Part shown: one piece after another, positions 35,122 to 47,871 of the stretch
Layout: each line of letters begins with the position of its first letter
Numbering within the stretch: the first letter of the stretch is position 1
Assembly (NCBI GenBank): GCA_029204045.2
Contig: JAQNDB010000258.1
Location: forward strand, 41,044 to 105,043
Reading direction: 5' to 3'
DNA from: Tillandsia leiboldiana
Taxonomy: Eukaryota; Streptophyta; Magnoliopsida; Poales; Bromeliaceae
DNA length: 64,000 nt
Position numbers and translations under genes: made by a program
Notes under the pieces: model-generated
What the model saw: the letters and a program-made list of their open reading frames with translations, nothing else
What the model was told of the DNA's origin: nothing
Database searches by the model: none

Positions 35122-36529
35122 TGATCTGTCACGCCCCGAGTTCTCCATTTGTCGGTTCGGCACGCCAACAGACCCGCCAAACGAGTAAGACCTGTTTCTA
35201 CCCGAAAAGGAACGTTAACATCCATATATAACACAACCATTGGATGCTGAAGCGTGTATATCAGAGCACTAAAATCACTATAAATTTAAAACTTTCATTC
35301 AATAACGAATAGTTAATGCGGAAATGAAAGCATACAAGAGTGAACCATAAATTAAACTAACTACTAACATTTACATTTCTGAACTTGCAAATAAATTATT
35401 ACATTTCCTTTACATAAATTCCTCACTATACAAGGTTCACTCAAGAAATACATAAATGGGATACCTCGCTAGACCTCTAGGTCACCATGCTGCTGGGCCC
35501 TTGCCCCTGTCGTATGCCTCGCTGTCTGCATCTGATCCGTCTCGACCGCTGCATCCATTCCCGAACTGTGGGGGGAGTCACCCAAGGGGTGTGGAACTTC
35601 ATTGAGTTCCCAGTGGTTCAACCACCGAGAAAAGTGTCCTACACCACTTGGTCCAATGAAGCAATAATAATAGTGCTAGGAAACTAAATCCTCAATATCA
35701 AAATGCAGCTATGCAATAACATATCACTACACTATCTGTGTATAACCATCTACCCAGCACTACTCTGTCTAGCCACACTAGCTGCTAAGCACCAACTCGG
35801 CCACTATGCCGCTGAATACAGGGTCCAACTAACCCGGCCACCTTGGCCACTCTATTTTTCTTTTATTCTTAGATTCTGGTGCTTTAGTTCAAGTTAACCC
35901 TCGAAATTCTTATCCAACGGGCCCGAGCCCGGTAGTCTTGCTACCATAAGATAAGATTTCTAAGGTTGCCGATAACACCCGCAAGTGTTACCCCGCCCAA
36001 CGGGGAACTTGTCATACGGGTCACTGCCCGGGAGAGGGACACTGCCCATGGCTCCGACAAGATCTACGTTTCACCCCCGAAGGTACGCCCATTTTATCTT
36101 TTTATATTTTCTTTCTTTTCTTTCTACTTTAGTTCTTAGCCTCTTTGCCTTTGAACACTTGCTTTCCTTTCTTATTCAGGCTTATAGCTCCCTTTTTGCC
36201 ACTGGCAAATCACTTTCTCTTTTCTTTGAGCATTTAGCTCCTTGCTTTCACTTTTAGCCATTCAAAAGTACCTCGTCGACGGGTCACTGCCCAGGGAGTC
36301 CTGCTCCACTTGACGAGTCTCAAATTCGAAGGCGCCAATTACATTTTCTTTATGCTTTTTACCACTTTTAGCTTGCTTTTAATCTTTGCCTTTTAGCAAA
36401 ATTTTTTCCTCTTATCCTAGGTCTTGCCATAAGAATACTAGAGTCTCCTGGACTCTTAAACATTTCTCTTTTATTTCTTTAACTCAAATTGAAGTTAAAG
36501 TTATTATCCATTTGCCCAGACACCCTATG

Positions 36530-37210
36530 ACCTTCTAGGGTTATATTTGATCAACTCTTTAAACTGGGGATCTCATCCCCATTTCTGATTCCTCACTGAA
36601 TCCTAGAGTTAACTAAACTCTGTTTTCCTGCTTCACCATTAACTTAGAGTTACACTGACTCTAATTCCATGTTCCACTGTATCTTAGAATTACATGACTC
36701 TACTTTTCTGTTTTCCCTTTCATATCTCCACACTTGATCCACCTTTTCCATCCTCCTGATTCCTTACTGAATCCTAGAGTCAACTTGACTCTATTTCCTG
36801 TCTGTGAGTTTAAACTCTTCTAGCTCAACTTAGGTTCCTTTACCTAAGTCCCATGTCATACTTGTCCTAGAGTTCCATGACTCTATGCTGACCTCTAGTT
36901 CACCTTAGGTTTCCTTACCTAAGTTCCATGTCATACTCATCCTAGAGTTCCTTGACTCTATGTTGAACACTAGTTCTCTTAGGTTCTCTTTACCTAAGTT
37001 TCCATGTCATATACACCCTAGAGTTTTCTGACTCTATGTTGATCACTCTATCCAGTGTCCTTAGGTTATCACCTAAGACCATGCCACTCATCCTTCCTAG
37101 ATAACTCCTAAGTTGATGTCACTCGTCAAACCCCTAAACTAGGTTTTCTCCTAGTCTTACTACCAATAGTTCTGTTCCCTTAATCACATGATTCCTAGGT
37201 TGTACCCTAA
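36530..37210 (-). repeat. Hairpin array in the G 3' LTR
   Basis: Short inverted repeats such as TTAGAGT/ACTCTAA, CTAGAGT/ACTCTA, CTTAGGT/ACCTAAG and CTAGG/CCTAG follow at 30-60 bp steps. Counterpart of 9755-10500. Confidence 0.75.
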
Positions 37211-37689
37211 CATGATCACAGTCATCAAGTAATTACTCATTTCTACGCATGCAATTATTTTCATATCCATCATAAAAATAATATTTATCCTCTAAGTCCT
37301 TTTTGCACATGAAAATGAATTATCTCCTTTTGGCAACGACAGTTGCATTATCATCTGTGTCCATCTACACATACAATTTATCCCCTATTGTGGATAAATC
37401 ATAATATCACTTTTCCTCTAATTTCTCTACACTGCACATATATCATCTGTTATTGGCAACCAACAGTTGCTCTTTCATCTGTGTTCCTCTAAACATGCAA
37501 TCTTATTCATAATTACCTAACGCCTCTAACAGGCTACTATCATGCTTCGAATCGAAAAAGCAAAGGAGCAAGGGGAGAGTCACCCAAATTTCGGCAGAAT
37601 TCCCCACCTTGTAGTGTACCCAATTGCTTGTAGACACTTGCAATTGGTCTCCGCGCGATTCCACTTTCTCTCCTCGAGCTTGCACGCAA

Positions 37690-38450
37690 AACGATGCACT
37701 TCTCTCTCGGCTGCACGCAAAACGGTGCAGGTCCCACCAAACCTGCACGCAAAACGATGCACGTCACTAAAACCCGCACGCAAAACGATGCGCGTCATTT
37801 TAGTCTGCACGCAAAACGGTGCGCGTTAAATCAACCGGCACGCAAAACGGTGCACGTAACTCGAATCTGCACGCAAAACGGCACGGTCTACTGTAGGGTT
37901 GCACGTAAAACGGTGCACGTTTTTCTAACCCTGTACGAAAAACGATGTATAATATTAGAGAGTGCACGCAAAACGATGCGCGACAACACAACCGGCACGC
38001 AAAACGATGCACGTACCTCAAATCTGCATGCAAAACGGTGCACGTCTTTCCAACCCTGCACGAGAAACGATGCATAATATTAGGATCGGCACGCAAAACG
38101 GTGCGCGACAACACGATCGGCACGCAAAACGGTGCACGTACCTCAAATTTGCACGCAAAATGGTGCACGCCTCACTGTCGGGTTGCACGCAAAACGTTGC
38201 ACATTTTTATTGTCCTGCACGCAAATCGATGCAAAATATTAGACTTTGCACGTAAAACGGTGCGCGATAAACACAGTTGCACGCGAAACGGAGCACATAC
38301 CTCGGTTTGGCACGCAAAAACGGTGCACTTTTTTTTCAACTTGCACGCAAAACGGTGCACGGTTTCCGAGTTTGCGTCCAAAACTGGCATATTTTCGAAT
38401 CCGCACACAAAACGGTGCATTTCTTCCACAACTGGCACGCAACGAGGCGC
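37690..38450 (-). repeat. ~31-bp array in the G 3' LTR
   Basis: About 22-24 units with core GCACGCAAAACGGTGC (variants GCACGCAAAACGATGC, GCACGTAAAACGGTGC), repeating at about 31 bp. Confidence 0.9.
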
Positions 38451-39647
38451 GCCAAAACTGAACTACGCCCCGCAGTCCGCGCAGCAACAGCGCAGTATAA
38501 CTTGGTTTCTAACACGCAATATGGTAATGGGGTCAAATCTAAACCCAAAGAAGGCATAAAATTATGCCAAAAATATCGTGAAAATAACGTTACCTCGTAC
38601 AGTCGCGCTGTCCATCGGCTTTTTGGAACGCCTCGCGCGCTCCACGAGGTTCACGACGCGCTCGCTTGCCCCACAAAATTCCCTCTTTTTTTTTCTTTTC
38701 TTCTCTCTCTATCTCTCTCTCTCTCTCCCTCACTCGAAGCTCGGCTGGACAAAAATGGAAGGAGAAGAGGAAGGGTCTGCGGGGAGGAAGAAGAAGAAGA
38801 AAAGAAAAAGAAAAAGAGAAGAGAAGGGAGAGTGGGGGTGGCCCGTGGACCGGGTCCACGGGTTCCCCAATGGGAACCCGCCAATGGCGGTTCACCACGA
38901 AGGGGGGCGGCACCGGGTCCACGCGCGCCCCCCCGCGCCACGTTGCGCGCGTCTCGCGCCACGTGCGCGCGTCCTGCGCGCCACGCGGGCGCCACTAGCG
39001 CCAGGCGCGCCTTGCGCAGCACGCCTCCCTCGCCTCGATCCGCCATCGCCATCGCCTCGATCCGCGCGTCGCCATCGCCTCGAGATCCATTTTTGTTCCG
39101 TTTTCTGTCCATTTTTCGTCCGTTTCCGTCCAAATTGACAGGCGGCTTCGTTTCAGCTTAATTTACCACAGAAAAATTTAAATTTTCACTTTGGCCATTT
39201 CTGGGCCACCAAAAGCCCCGCTGTATCCAGAATCGCTGGCGGACCCCGTTCTCGCAATCCGGATATCCTATCAACCCGAAATTTTTACTGTGGCCTTAAA
39301 ACATAATTACGAAGCTCCCCAAATTTTCTCAGATTTTCCGACACTGTTGGCGGAGCCCGTTCTCACTATCAGGCATCCGATCAACGCGAAACTTTTTCTG
39401 TGGTCTTAAAACATATTTACGGGCTCCCGTAATTTTCTCGGAATTTTCTGACACTGTGAATTTTCCACTAAAAATCTGGGCCCCCTTTCTCCAATAAATT
39501 TTTAGATCTCTCTATTTTAACTCGAATTGGGCCCAACTCGCGTCCAAATGTTCCTTACTTCCCCAACTTTCATAACACTAGTATTTCATACCACCTTTTT
39601 TACATTGTTATTTATTTATTTATGTGCCGAAAATTCGGTACATTACA

Positions 39648-39661
39648 TTCTACCCCCTCAA
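39648..39661 (-). other. Polypurine tract of element G
   Basis: Minus strand reads TTGAGGGGGTAGAA immediately before the LTR start TGTAATG. Plus-strand primer; confirms minus orientation. Confidence 0.85.
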
Positions 39662-41879
39662 AATAAGTTTCGTCCTCGAAACTTGAATCACATCTCGACT
39701 CCTACTTGATCGAGAGGGAGGAAATCTTGCCCTCACTACTGGGCTCGCTGTATATCGTGACCGGCATCAAATTTCCTGCTCGCCAGGACTACACGAGCAA
39801 CTCATTCATGAATCCCTATCGCAATTTAGGGACAAAAACAGACCTGGTGTCTGGCCACTTTCACCAAGTAGGTGAAAGAGACACAGTTGAGCACTTGTTC
39901 TCTCAATTGCCACGAATGATCCAGTTTTTACTTGCGAAATTTTCACTTTAATTCCGCCATCATTCTTTTCACAACGAGGTTGCATCTGCAACTAGTTACA
40001 TCTATCTACCGCATTTCCGTCGCTCCGCTGCCTAATGTGGAGGGTAAAGGCCAATCCACGAGTCCTCACTATCACACACGCTACAAGCGCTCCATGTCCA
40101 CGGGTTATCAGCCTACCCGATATCTAGGTCTATTAATAGGTCCGGACCACGATCCAATAGGGCCTATAGCCCAACTAGTCCAACCTGTACAATGACTCTC
40201 ACTAGCACAAAGATCCAATCGTCATACGGGTAGATCCACACTTAGGATTGCTACCCCAGCACTCCCACTAGGAGCTACAGAACCTCGATCACCCCTAGCA
40301 CTACGCCTGATCATATCAACACTCTCGGTGTACTAACACCTCAAGGCTCACACGTGGCATTTCACGTTCCTGGGTCGTCGCTCGGACTACCGCCCCGACC
40401 AAATCTCTATCATGCCCCGCCATCAGGTCTCGGGCCGCTGTCTCTCACAGCTGACTGCGCCTGCCCACTGGGCTATAGGCCCCACAGTCCACAAACATGG
40501 TCCAGGCACGGATCGTCCACAAGCGAACCCGCTAATCGTCGCCACGCGACCACTATGCTCCACTGAGCAAATCAACTAACAAGTCGTCAATCCACGACCC
40601 AAACTCTCTATATCAACTCTGGCCCACACTGGGCAAAGGCTAATACACCACCTAATCAGCTCTCTCTGGCTAAACCGTACCTGTGCTCCATGAGCACCTA
40701 AACAGTTGGGCGTCTACGCCCCTATGCTAACTTGCGTAATCCAGAATGTTAAGCAACTTGCTTTAAACACGCGCGTAACTCCTGTACACCTCTCCCAACT
40801 GGGTTTGAGGCACCAAAATAACTGTCCACCAACTCTGGTGATCAACTCACAAAGACTACGGTGGCAACCCTTGGCCATTACATCGATTCATCAGAACGGC
40901 GCCACAAAACTCTCGCTCTTTTGAGAGTTTCCCGCATCCTGAAGCCTACTCTGGGCCTCACCAACTCTACTATGCGGCAACACAGCCACAATTGTCGCGC
41001 CACACGGTTACTACCGTCATCAGGGGGCAAATTCACGCCGCCCAGGCTTGTAAAGTCTTTCTTGCCCTAACCCTCAGGGCACCTACAACTTGGCTCTCGC
41101 GACATAGCGATCACCATTTACCTCGCGAGTCGGTTTCTTACTGGACCTTACTAACCATACTTTGCCAGCAACCTAGCTGACACAAGCGTAAAACACCCTA
41201 TGCTGAAAGGTGTTGGCTGCGCCGACAAAAGTTCGGCGGCCACAGCCATTTCTTTACTGTCGCCCCTACGGGCGGCGACGCCGTATACCTATGCGTCATT
41301 TATGCAGCCTCAACTTGTTGCGCTATCAGTCACTGGAGCCCATCTATCTGCTCCAACTGTCACGCTGACGTTACTCTAGGCGTCGAAACCTGTCTTCCTG
41401 TCGGCGGGGAATTTCCGCCGACGGCAAGAAGTCTGACCTGCTGCTGGACCACTCCAACAGATGCGGTTCCCTGCTATCGCAGCTCGTATACGTCGTTTGA
41501 CCCCGAGCCCTCCTCGTGACTCGGGTCAAACAGGTGCGTCTCCCTATGTGGTGTCATCGCTAATATGCACACCACAACGACACAACCAGCCCAAATTTAG
41601 CCATTTGAGAACGCGCAGTCTATACACCGACAAAAAAGGCTCGTCGACCCAATCATGCGAAAGTATAAGAGGGTACTCCTTTTCATCTCCAACATTACGT
41701 TGTCGGCCGCCAACGTAATATTCGAAGAATGAAAGCTCGTCGCCCTCGATCAGTCCCAACATCCTTTTTGGGAACAACAATAACCAATCAAATACTTTCG
41801 CCCAATAATCCACACACTCTCTCGTGCCTAAACCCTAGAGTCTCCCTAAGGTTTGCTAACCACCTAGGACTATTCCTAG
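39662..41879 (-). other. Interior of element G, no recognisable coding
   Basis: The longest open frames (for example 39706-39951 and 41461-41718) show no retroelement domain. The part 40560-41340 is related, in the same sense, to 22440-23235 of element H, including a GC-rich hairpin (GGCGTCGCC with GGGGCGAC nearby). A module shared by two non-autonomous families suggests a packaging or other cis function, or descent from a common parent. Confidence 0.7.
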
Positions 41880-41891
41880 GCTCTGATACCA
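41880..41891 (-). other. Primer binding site of element G
   Basis: Minus strand TGGTATCAGAGC, initiator-Met type, eight bases inside the LTR end at 41900. Confidence 0.9.
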
Positions 41892-43329
41892 CTCTAATCT
41901 GTCACGCCCCGAGTCCGCCAATTTGTACGGTTCGGGCACGCCAACAGACCCGCCAATCGAGTAAGACCTGTTTCTACCCGAAAGGAACGGTAACATCCAT
42001 AATAACACAACCAATGTATGCGGAAGCTGTATATCAGAGCACTAAAAATCACTATAAATTTGAAACTTTCATTCAATAACGAATAGTTAATGCGGAAATG
42101 AAAGCATACAAGAGTGAACCATAAATTAAACTTACTACACTTTACATTTCTGAACTTGCAAATAAAATTATTACATTTCCTTTACATAAATTCCTCACTA
42201 TACAAGGTTCACTCAAGAAATACATAAATGGGATACCTCTGCTAGACCCTCTAGGTCACCAAGCTGCTGGGCCCTTGCCCCTGTCGTATGCCTCGCTGTC
42301 TGCATCTGATCCGTCTCGACCGCTGCATCCATTCCCGAACCTGTGGGGGGAGTCACCCAAGGGGTGTGAGAACTTCATCTGAGTTCCCAGTGGGTTCAAC
42401 CACCGAGAAAAAGTGTCCTACACCACTTGGTCCAATGGAAGCAATAATAATAGTGCTAGGAAACTAAATCCTCAATATCAAAATGCAGCTAGGCAATATA
42501 ACATATCACTACACTATCTGTGTATAACCATCTACCCAGCACTACTCTGTCTAGCCACACTAGGCTGCTAAGCACCAACTCGGCCACTATGCCGCTGAAT
42601 ACAGGGTCCAACTAACCCGGCCACCTTGGCCACTCTATTTTTCTTTATTCTTTAGATTCTGCTGCTTTAGTTCAAGTTAACCCTCGGAAATTCTTATCCA
42701 ACGGGCCCGAGTCCGGTAGTCTTGCTACCATAAGATAAGATTTCTAAGGTTGCCGATAACACCCGCAAGTGTTACCCCGCCCAACGGGGAACTTGTCATA
42801 CGGGTCACTGCCCGGGAGAGGGACACTGCCCATGGCTCCGACAAGATCTACGTTTCACCCCCGAAGGTACGCCCATTTTATCTTTTTATATTTTCTTTCT
42901 TTTCTTTCTACTTTAGTTCTTAGCCTCTTTGCCTTTGAACACTTGCTTTCCTTTCTTATTCAGGCTTATAGCTCCCTTTTGCCACTGGCAAATCACTTTC
43001 TCTTTTCTTTGAGCATTTAGCTCATTGCTTTCACTTTTAGCCATTCGAAAGTATCTCGTCCGACGGGTCACTGCCCAGGGAGTCCTGCTCCACTTGACGA
43101 GTCTCAAATTCGAAGGCGCCAATTACATTTTCTTTATGCTTTTAGCCACTTTTAGCTTGCTTTTAATCTTTGCCTTTTAGCAACAATTTTTTTTCCTCTT
43201 ATCCTAGGTCTTGCCATAAGGATAACTAGAGAGTCTCCTGGACTCTTAAACATTTCTCTTTTATTTCTTTAACTCAAATTGAAGTTAAAGTTATTATCCA
43301 TTTGCCCAGACACCCTATGACCTTCTAGG

Positions 43330-43930
43330 GTTATATTTGATCAACTCTTTAAACTGGGGATCTCATCCCACATTTTCTGATTCCTCACTGAATCCTAGAG
43401 TTAACTAAACTCTGTTTTCCTGCTTCACCATTAACTTAGAGTTACACTGACTCTAATTCGATGTTCCACTGTTATCTTAGAATTACATTGACTCTACTTT
43501 TCTGTTTTCCCTTTCATATCTCCACACTTGATCCACCTTTTCCATCCTCCTGATTCCTTACTGAATCCTAGAGTCAACTTGACTCTATTTCCTGTCTGTG
43601 AGTTTAAACTCTTCTAGCTCAACTTAGATTCCCTTTACCTAAGTCCCATGTCATACTTGTCCTAGAGTTCCATGACTCTATGCTGACCTCTAGTTCACCT
43701 TAGGTTTCCTTACCTAAGTTCCATGTCATACTCATCCTAGAGTTTTCTGACTCTATGTTGATCACTCTATCCAGTGTCCTTAGGTTATCACCTAAGACCA
43801 TGCCACTCATCCTTCCTAGGATAACTCCTAAGTTGATGTCACTCGTCAAACCCCTAAACTAGGTTTTCTCCTAGTCTTACTACCAACAAGTTCTGTTCCC
43901 TTATATCACATGATTCCTAGGGTTCTACCC
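43330..43930 (-). repeat. Hairpin array in the G 5' LTR
   Basis: Same type of succession of short inverted repeats as 9755-10500 and 36530-37210, for example TTAGAGT/ACTCTAA and CTTAGGT/ACCTAAG, with one or two units fewer. Confidence 0.75.
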
Positions 43931-44404
43931 TAACATGATCACAGTCATCAAGTAATTACTCATTTCTACGCATGCAATTATTTTCATATCCATCATAAAA
44001 ATAATATTTATCCTCTAAGTCCTTTTTGCACATGAAAATGAATTATCTCCTATTGGCAACCGACAGTTGCATTTATCATCTGTGTCCATCTACACATACA
44101 AATTTATCCCCTATTGTGGATAAATCATAAATATCACTTTCCTCTAAATTTCTCTACACATGCACATATATCATCTGTTATTGGCAACCAACAGTTGCTC
44201 TTTTCATCTGTGTTCCTCTAAACATGCAATCTTATTCATAATTACCTAACGCCTCTAACAGGCTACTATCATACTTCGAATCGAAAAGCAGAGGAGCAAG
44301 GGGAGAGGTCACCCAATTTCGGCAGAATTCCCCACCTTGTAGTGTACCCAATTGCTTGTAGACACTTGCAATTGGTCTCCGCGCGATTCCACTTGTCTCC
44401 TCGA

Positions 44405-45185
44405 GCTTGCACGTAAAACGATGCACTTCTCTCGAGTTTGCACGCAAAACGGTGCACGTCCACCAAACCTGCACGCAAAACGATGCACGTCACTAAAAAC
44501 CCGCACACAAAACGGTGCACGTCATTTTAGTCTGCACGCAAAACGGTGCGCGTTAAATCAACCGGCACGCAAAACGGTGCACGTAACTCGAATCTGCACG
44601 CAAAACGGTGCACGGTCTACTGTAGGGTTGCACGTAAAACGGTGCACGTTTTTCTAACCCTGTACGAAAAACGATGTATAATATTAGAGAGTGCACGCAA
44701 AACGATGCGCGACAACACAACTGGCACGCAAAACGATGCACGTATCTCAAATCTGCATGCAAAACGGTGCACGTCTTTTCCAACCCTGCACGAGAAACGA
44801 TGCATAATATTAGGATCGGCACGCAAAACGATGCGCGACAACACGATCGGCACGCAAAACGGTGCACGTACCTTAAATCTGCACGCAAAATAGTGCACGC
44901 CTCACTGTCGGGTTGCACGCAAAACGGTGCACATTTTTCTTGTCCTGCACGCAAATCGATGCAAAATATTAGACTTTACACGTAAAACGGTGCGCGATAA
45001 CACAAGTTGCACGCGAAACGGAGCACATACCTCGGTTTGGCACGCAAAACGGTGTACTTTTTTTTTCAACGTTGCACGCAAAACGGTGCACGTTTTCCGA
45101 GTTTGCGTTCAAAACTGCGCATATTTTTCGAATCCGCACACAAAACGGTGCATTTCTTCCACAACTGGCACGCAAAACGAGGCGC
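44405..45185 (-). repeat. ~31-bp array in the G 5' LTR
   Basis: Core starts at 44409, 44440, 44471, 44503, 44534, 44565, 44596, 44630, 44662, 44693 and 44724: spacing almost always 31-32. About 24 units. Core GCACGCAAAACGGTGC with complementary ends. Confidence 0.92.
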
Positions 45186-45503
45186 GCCAAAACTGCCCCC
45201 GGCAGTCCACGCAGCAAAACGGCGCAGTATAACTTGGTTTCTAACACGCAATATGGTAATGGGGTCAAATCTAAACCCAAAGAAGGCATAAAAATTATGC
45301 CAAAAATATCGTGAAAATAACGTTACCTCGTACAGTCGCGCTGTCCATCGGCTTTTTGAAACGCCTCGCTCGCTCCACGAGGTTCACGGCGCGCTCGCTT
45401 GCCCCACAAAATTCTTTTTTTTTTTCCTTTTCTTCTCTCTCTATCTCTCTCTCTCCCTCACTCGAAGCTCGGCTGGACAAAAATGGAAGGAGAAGAGGAA
45501 TGC

Positions 45504-45527
45504 GGGGGGGGGGGGGGGGGGGGGGGG
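45504..45527 (+). repeat. Run of 24 G
   Basis: A homopolymer in the 5' LTR of G. The 3' LTR has only four G at the matching place (about 38779). It could form a quadruplex or be a sequencing artefact. Confidence 0.9.
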
Positions 45528-46351
45528 AGGAAGAAGAAGAAGAAAAGAAAAAGAAAAAGAAAAAGAGAAGAGAAGGGAGAGTGGGGGTGGCCCGTGGACC
45601 GGGTCCACGGATCCCCCCAATGGGAACCCGCCAAATGGCGGTTCACCACGAAGGGGGGCGCGCACCGGGTCCAATCGGCGCCCCGCGCCACGTGGCGCGC
45701 GTCCTGCGCGCCACGCGGGCGCGCACTAGCGCCAGGCGCGCCTTGCGCAGCACGCCTCCCTCGCCTCGATCCGCGCGTCGCCATCGCCTCGAGATCCGTT
45801 TTTGTTTTGTTTTCTGTCCATTTTTCGTCCGTTTCCGTCCAAATTTGACAGGCGGCTTCGTTTCAGCTTAATTTACCATAGGAAAATTTAAATTTTCACT
45901 TTTGGCCATTTCTGGGCCACCAAAAGCCCCGCTGTATCCAGAATCGCTGACGGACCCCGTTCTCGCAACCCGGATATCCTATCAACCCGAAATTTTTACT
46001 GTAGCCTTAAAACATAATTACGAAGCTCCCCAAATTTTCTCAGAATTTTCCGACACTGTTGGCGGAGCCCGTTCTCACTATCAGGCATCCGATCAACGCG
46101 AAACTTTTTCTGTGGTCTTAAAACATATTTACGGGGCTCCCGTAATTTTCTCGGAATTTTCCGACACTGTGAATTTTCCACTAAAAATCTGGGCCCCCTT
46201 TCTCCAATAAATTTTTAGATCTCTCCATTTTAACCCGAATTGGGCCCAACTTGCGTCCAAATGTTCCTTACTTCCCCAACTTTCATAACACTAGTATTTC
46301 ATACCACCTTTATTTTCATTTATTTATGTGCCGAAAATTCGGTACATTACA

Positions 46352-47418
46352 TGATCAAATTGTCAAATTAGTAATCGAAGACTCGGAGAAGATTCAACAA
46401 GAGCTCAAATTGACACTCAGGTATGATTAAATTAATCATGGTGATTTAAGTATATTTACAATCTTTGGAATCATGATTTTATTGAAACCGGTTTAGAAGA
46501 GGTTTTGGGAACTTGGATTTTAACTCATAACTTATTTTAAGTTTGGATTCCGGTACATGGTTTGTTTTGTTAAACTTATCTTTGAAAAATTCTGTATTTT
46601 ACATTGAGTACCGGAACCCCACTTTGAGTTCCTCAAAACCCGACACAAGATTTTCTCGAATTTACATTGAGTACCGGAACCCAACTTGGAGTACCGGCAC
46701 GCAATATGAAAATCTGTCTGTTGCGTCATTGAGTACCGGAACCTACTATTTAGTACCGGTACGCAATGTCATGTCGTGATAAGAATGCTAAACCGACTTT
46801 GATTGATTTCCAAAGTTTATAAATAGATACTTAAGGTTTCTCAAGAACTACCGACCAATTTAGAAAACACTTGAGAGCAACCCTAGAGGCTAGGTTTTTA
46901 TTGTTTATCTTTTAGCCTCTTTTAGGTCAATTCGACGGTTCTTCAATGAGATGCTTTTTGTCGAATTGATCTAATCTTTGCTTAGAGATTCCATCCTTGG
47001 TTCTTTAATGATATTCTAAGCAAAGGATCACCATCGAAGCTTATACTGAGTTTGCGTCAAGGAGTTGACGTGGCATCGTGGATTCGATGTGTTGAAGGCG
47101 TTTCGTGGATTCGAAATGTGTTACTCGTGGATTCGAGTGGCGTTCGTGGATTCGGACGTGTGCATTGGACCTACAGTCGGTGAGCGCAAGATCCGGAGAA
47201 GTTGAAGGTGGGGTTGGAGTCCGTGGAGTTGGTAATCACCTTGTTATCTTTCAAATTCTTAGTGGATTGTTATTGTGTGTTGGTCCCGTGGTTTTTACTC
47301 CTGTGATGGAGTTTTTCACGTAAATCTCGGTGTGCTATTTTTATTTTCCGCATTGGTTTTTAATTTGCACTGAGATTGGTATTTTGAATATTACACCTAT
47401 TCACCCCCCCCTCTAGGC
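46352..47418 (+). mobile_element. Copia LTR of a related subfamily (E), truncated
   Basis: It shares with the A-D LTRs the CAGGTATG block near 46423, paired CCGG palindromes (GAGTACCGGAACC, AGTACCGGTAC; 46605-46765), TATA box TATAAATA (46818-46825), CGTGGATTCG repeats (47080-47160), the stem-loop (about 47287-47321) and the end CACCTATTCACCCCCC. It stops at TCTAGG (47418) before the LTR end. Its start was split off by element G; a start near 35117 is possible but unproven. Confidence 0.8.
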
Positions 47419-47871
47419 GGGGAAGGTCCGGGGCAGGTGCGGGCGGCATGGCGCCCACGCGGGGGGAGCCACGTGGCGCCCAGCCATTGGCGGCCGCTGA
47501 TCCGCCTCGCCACGCTGTCGGGCCGCGCGGCAGCGCCCGATTGGCCGGGCGCCGCTGTCCCGTGTTTGGGACATGCGTCGCGCCCGGGCTAATTCGGGCG
47601 CCGCACGAAAGGGATGCCGGGGTGCGCTTTATGGGGCCCGAATGTTTCGGGCGCCTGTAAACGCACCCCAAAGGGGTTTTTCTTCCCTCTCTCTTGGCCT
47701 ATAAATACCTTCTCTCTCTCTCCCTTTTCATTTTTTTGGGGTGACTCCGAGCTGAGTCTCTTGGCCGTGGCTTCTTCCACCTATACTCCATCTCCCACAG
47801 AGATTGGTAATTTTTGGAAATCTCATCATCGGCGATTTCTGCGATTCGGCGCACTGCGACGTCCTTATTCC
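47419..47871 (+). mobile_element. GC-rich LTR fragment with TATA box
   Basis: GC-rich upstream part, then GGCCTATAAATACC with TATA at 47700-47707 and a CT-rich stretch. This resembles the U3/R of the family 2 LTRs in the other orientation. The copia LTR beginning at 47872 was inserted into it. An ORF here (47614-47877) is not conserved. Confidence 0.6.

Larger units (their letters stand above)
35127..39647 (-). mobile_element. 3' LTR of element G
   Basis: 4521 bp. Same order of blocks as the 5' LTR: CGGGGCGTGACA end, GGGCAGTGACCCG repeats, hairpin array (36530-37210), ~31-bp array (37690-38450), a CT-rich microsatellite (38703-38730) and a GC-rich block (38830-39090). It shows many single-base deletions relative to 41900-46351, mostly toward its left end, nearest the contig start. 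Confidence 0.9.
35127..46351 (-). mobile_element. Element G: complete non-autonomous LTR retrotransposon, TSD TGATC
   Basis: 11,225 bp on the minus strand, bounded by TGATC at 35122-35126 and 46352-46356. It has two LTRs (41900-46351 is the 5' LTR, 35127-39647 the 3' LTR), a primer site next to the 5' LTR and a polypurine tract next to the 3' LTR. The 2.25-kb interior has no gag, protease, integrase or reverse transcriptase. This is the large-retrotransposon-derivative type, which must borrow proteins. The LTR ends TGTAATGTACCG...CGGGGCGTGACA and the 5-bp TSD resemble chromovirus (Tekay/Del-type) gypsy elements; that assignment is inference. Confidence 0.9.
41900..46351 (-). mobile_element. 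5' LTR of element G
   Basis: 4452 bp, TGTAATGTACCG...GGGGCGTGACA in element orientation. Contains the GGGCAGTGACCCG block (about 42690-43090), hairpin array (43330-43930), ~31-bp array (44405-45185), a 24-G run (45504-45527) and a GC-rich block (45590-45800). Differs from the 3' LTR by many small indels. Confidence 0.9.

Noticed and set aside
38277..39161. 294-residue ORF in the G LTR
   Set aside because: Crosses the 31-bp array and a CT microsatellite; broken in the other LTR of the same element; no domain.
44405..45185. CRISPR-like array (short repeats with variable spacers)
   Set aside because: Lies within a plant LTR and is repeated in each LTR; spacers are related to one another; no cas genes; eukaryotic context.
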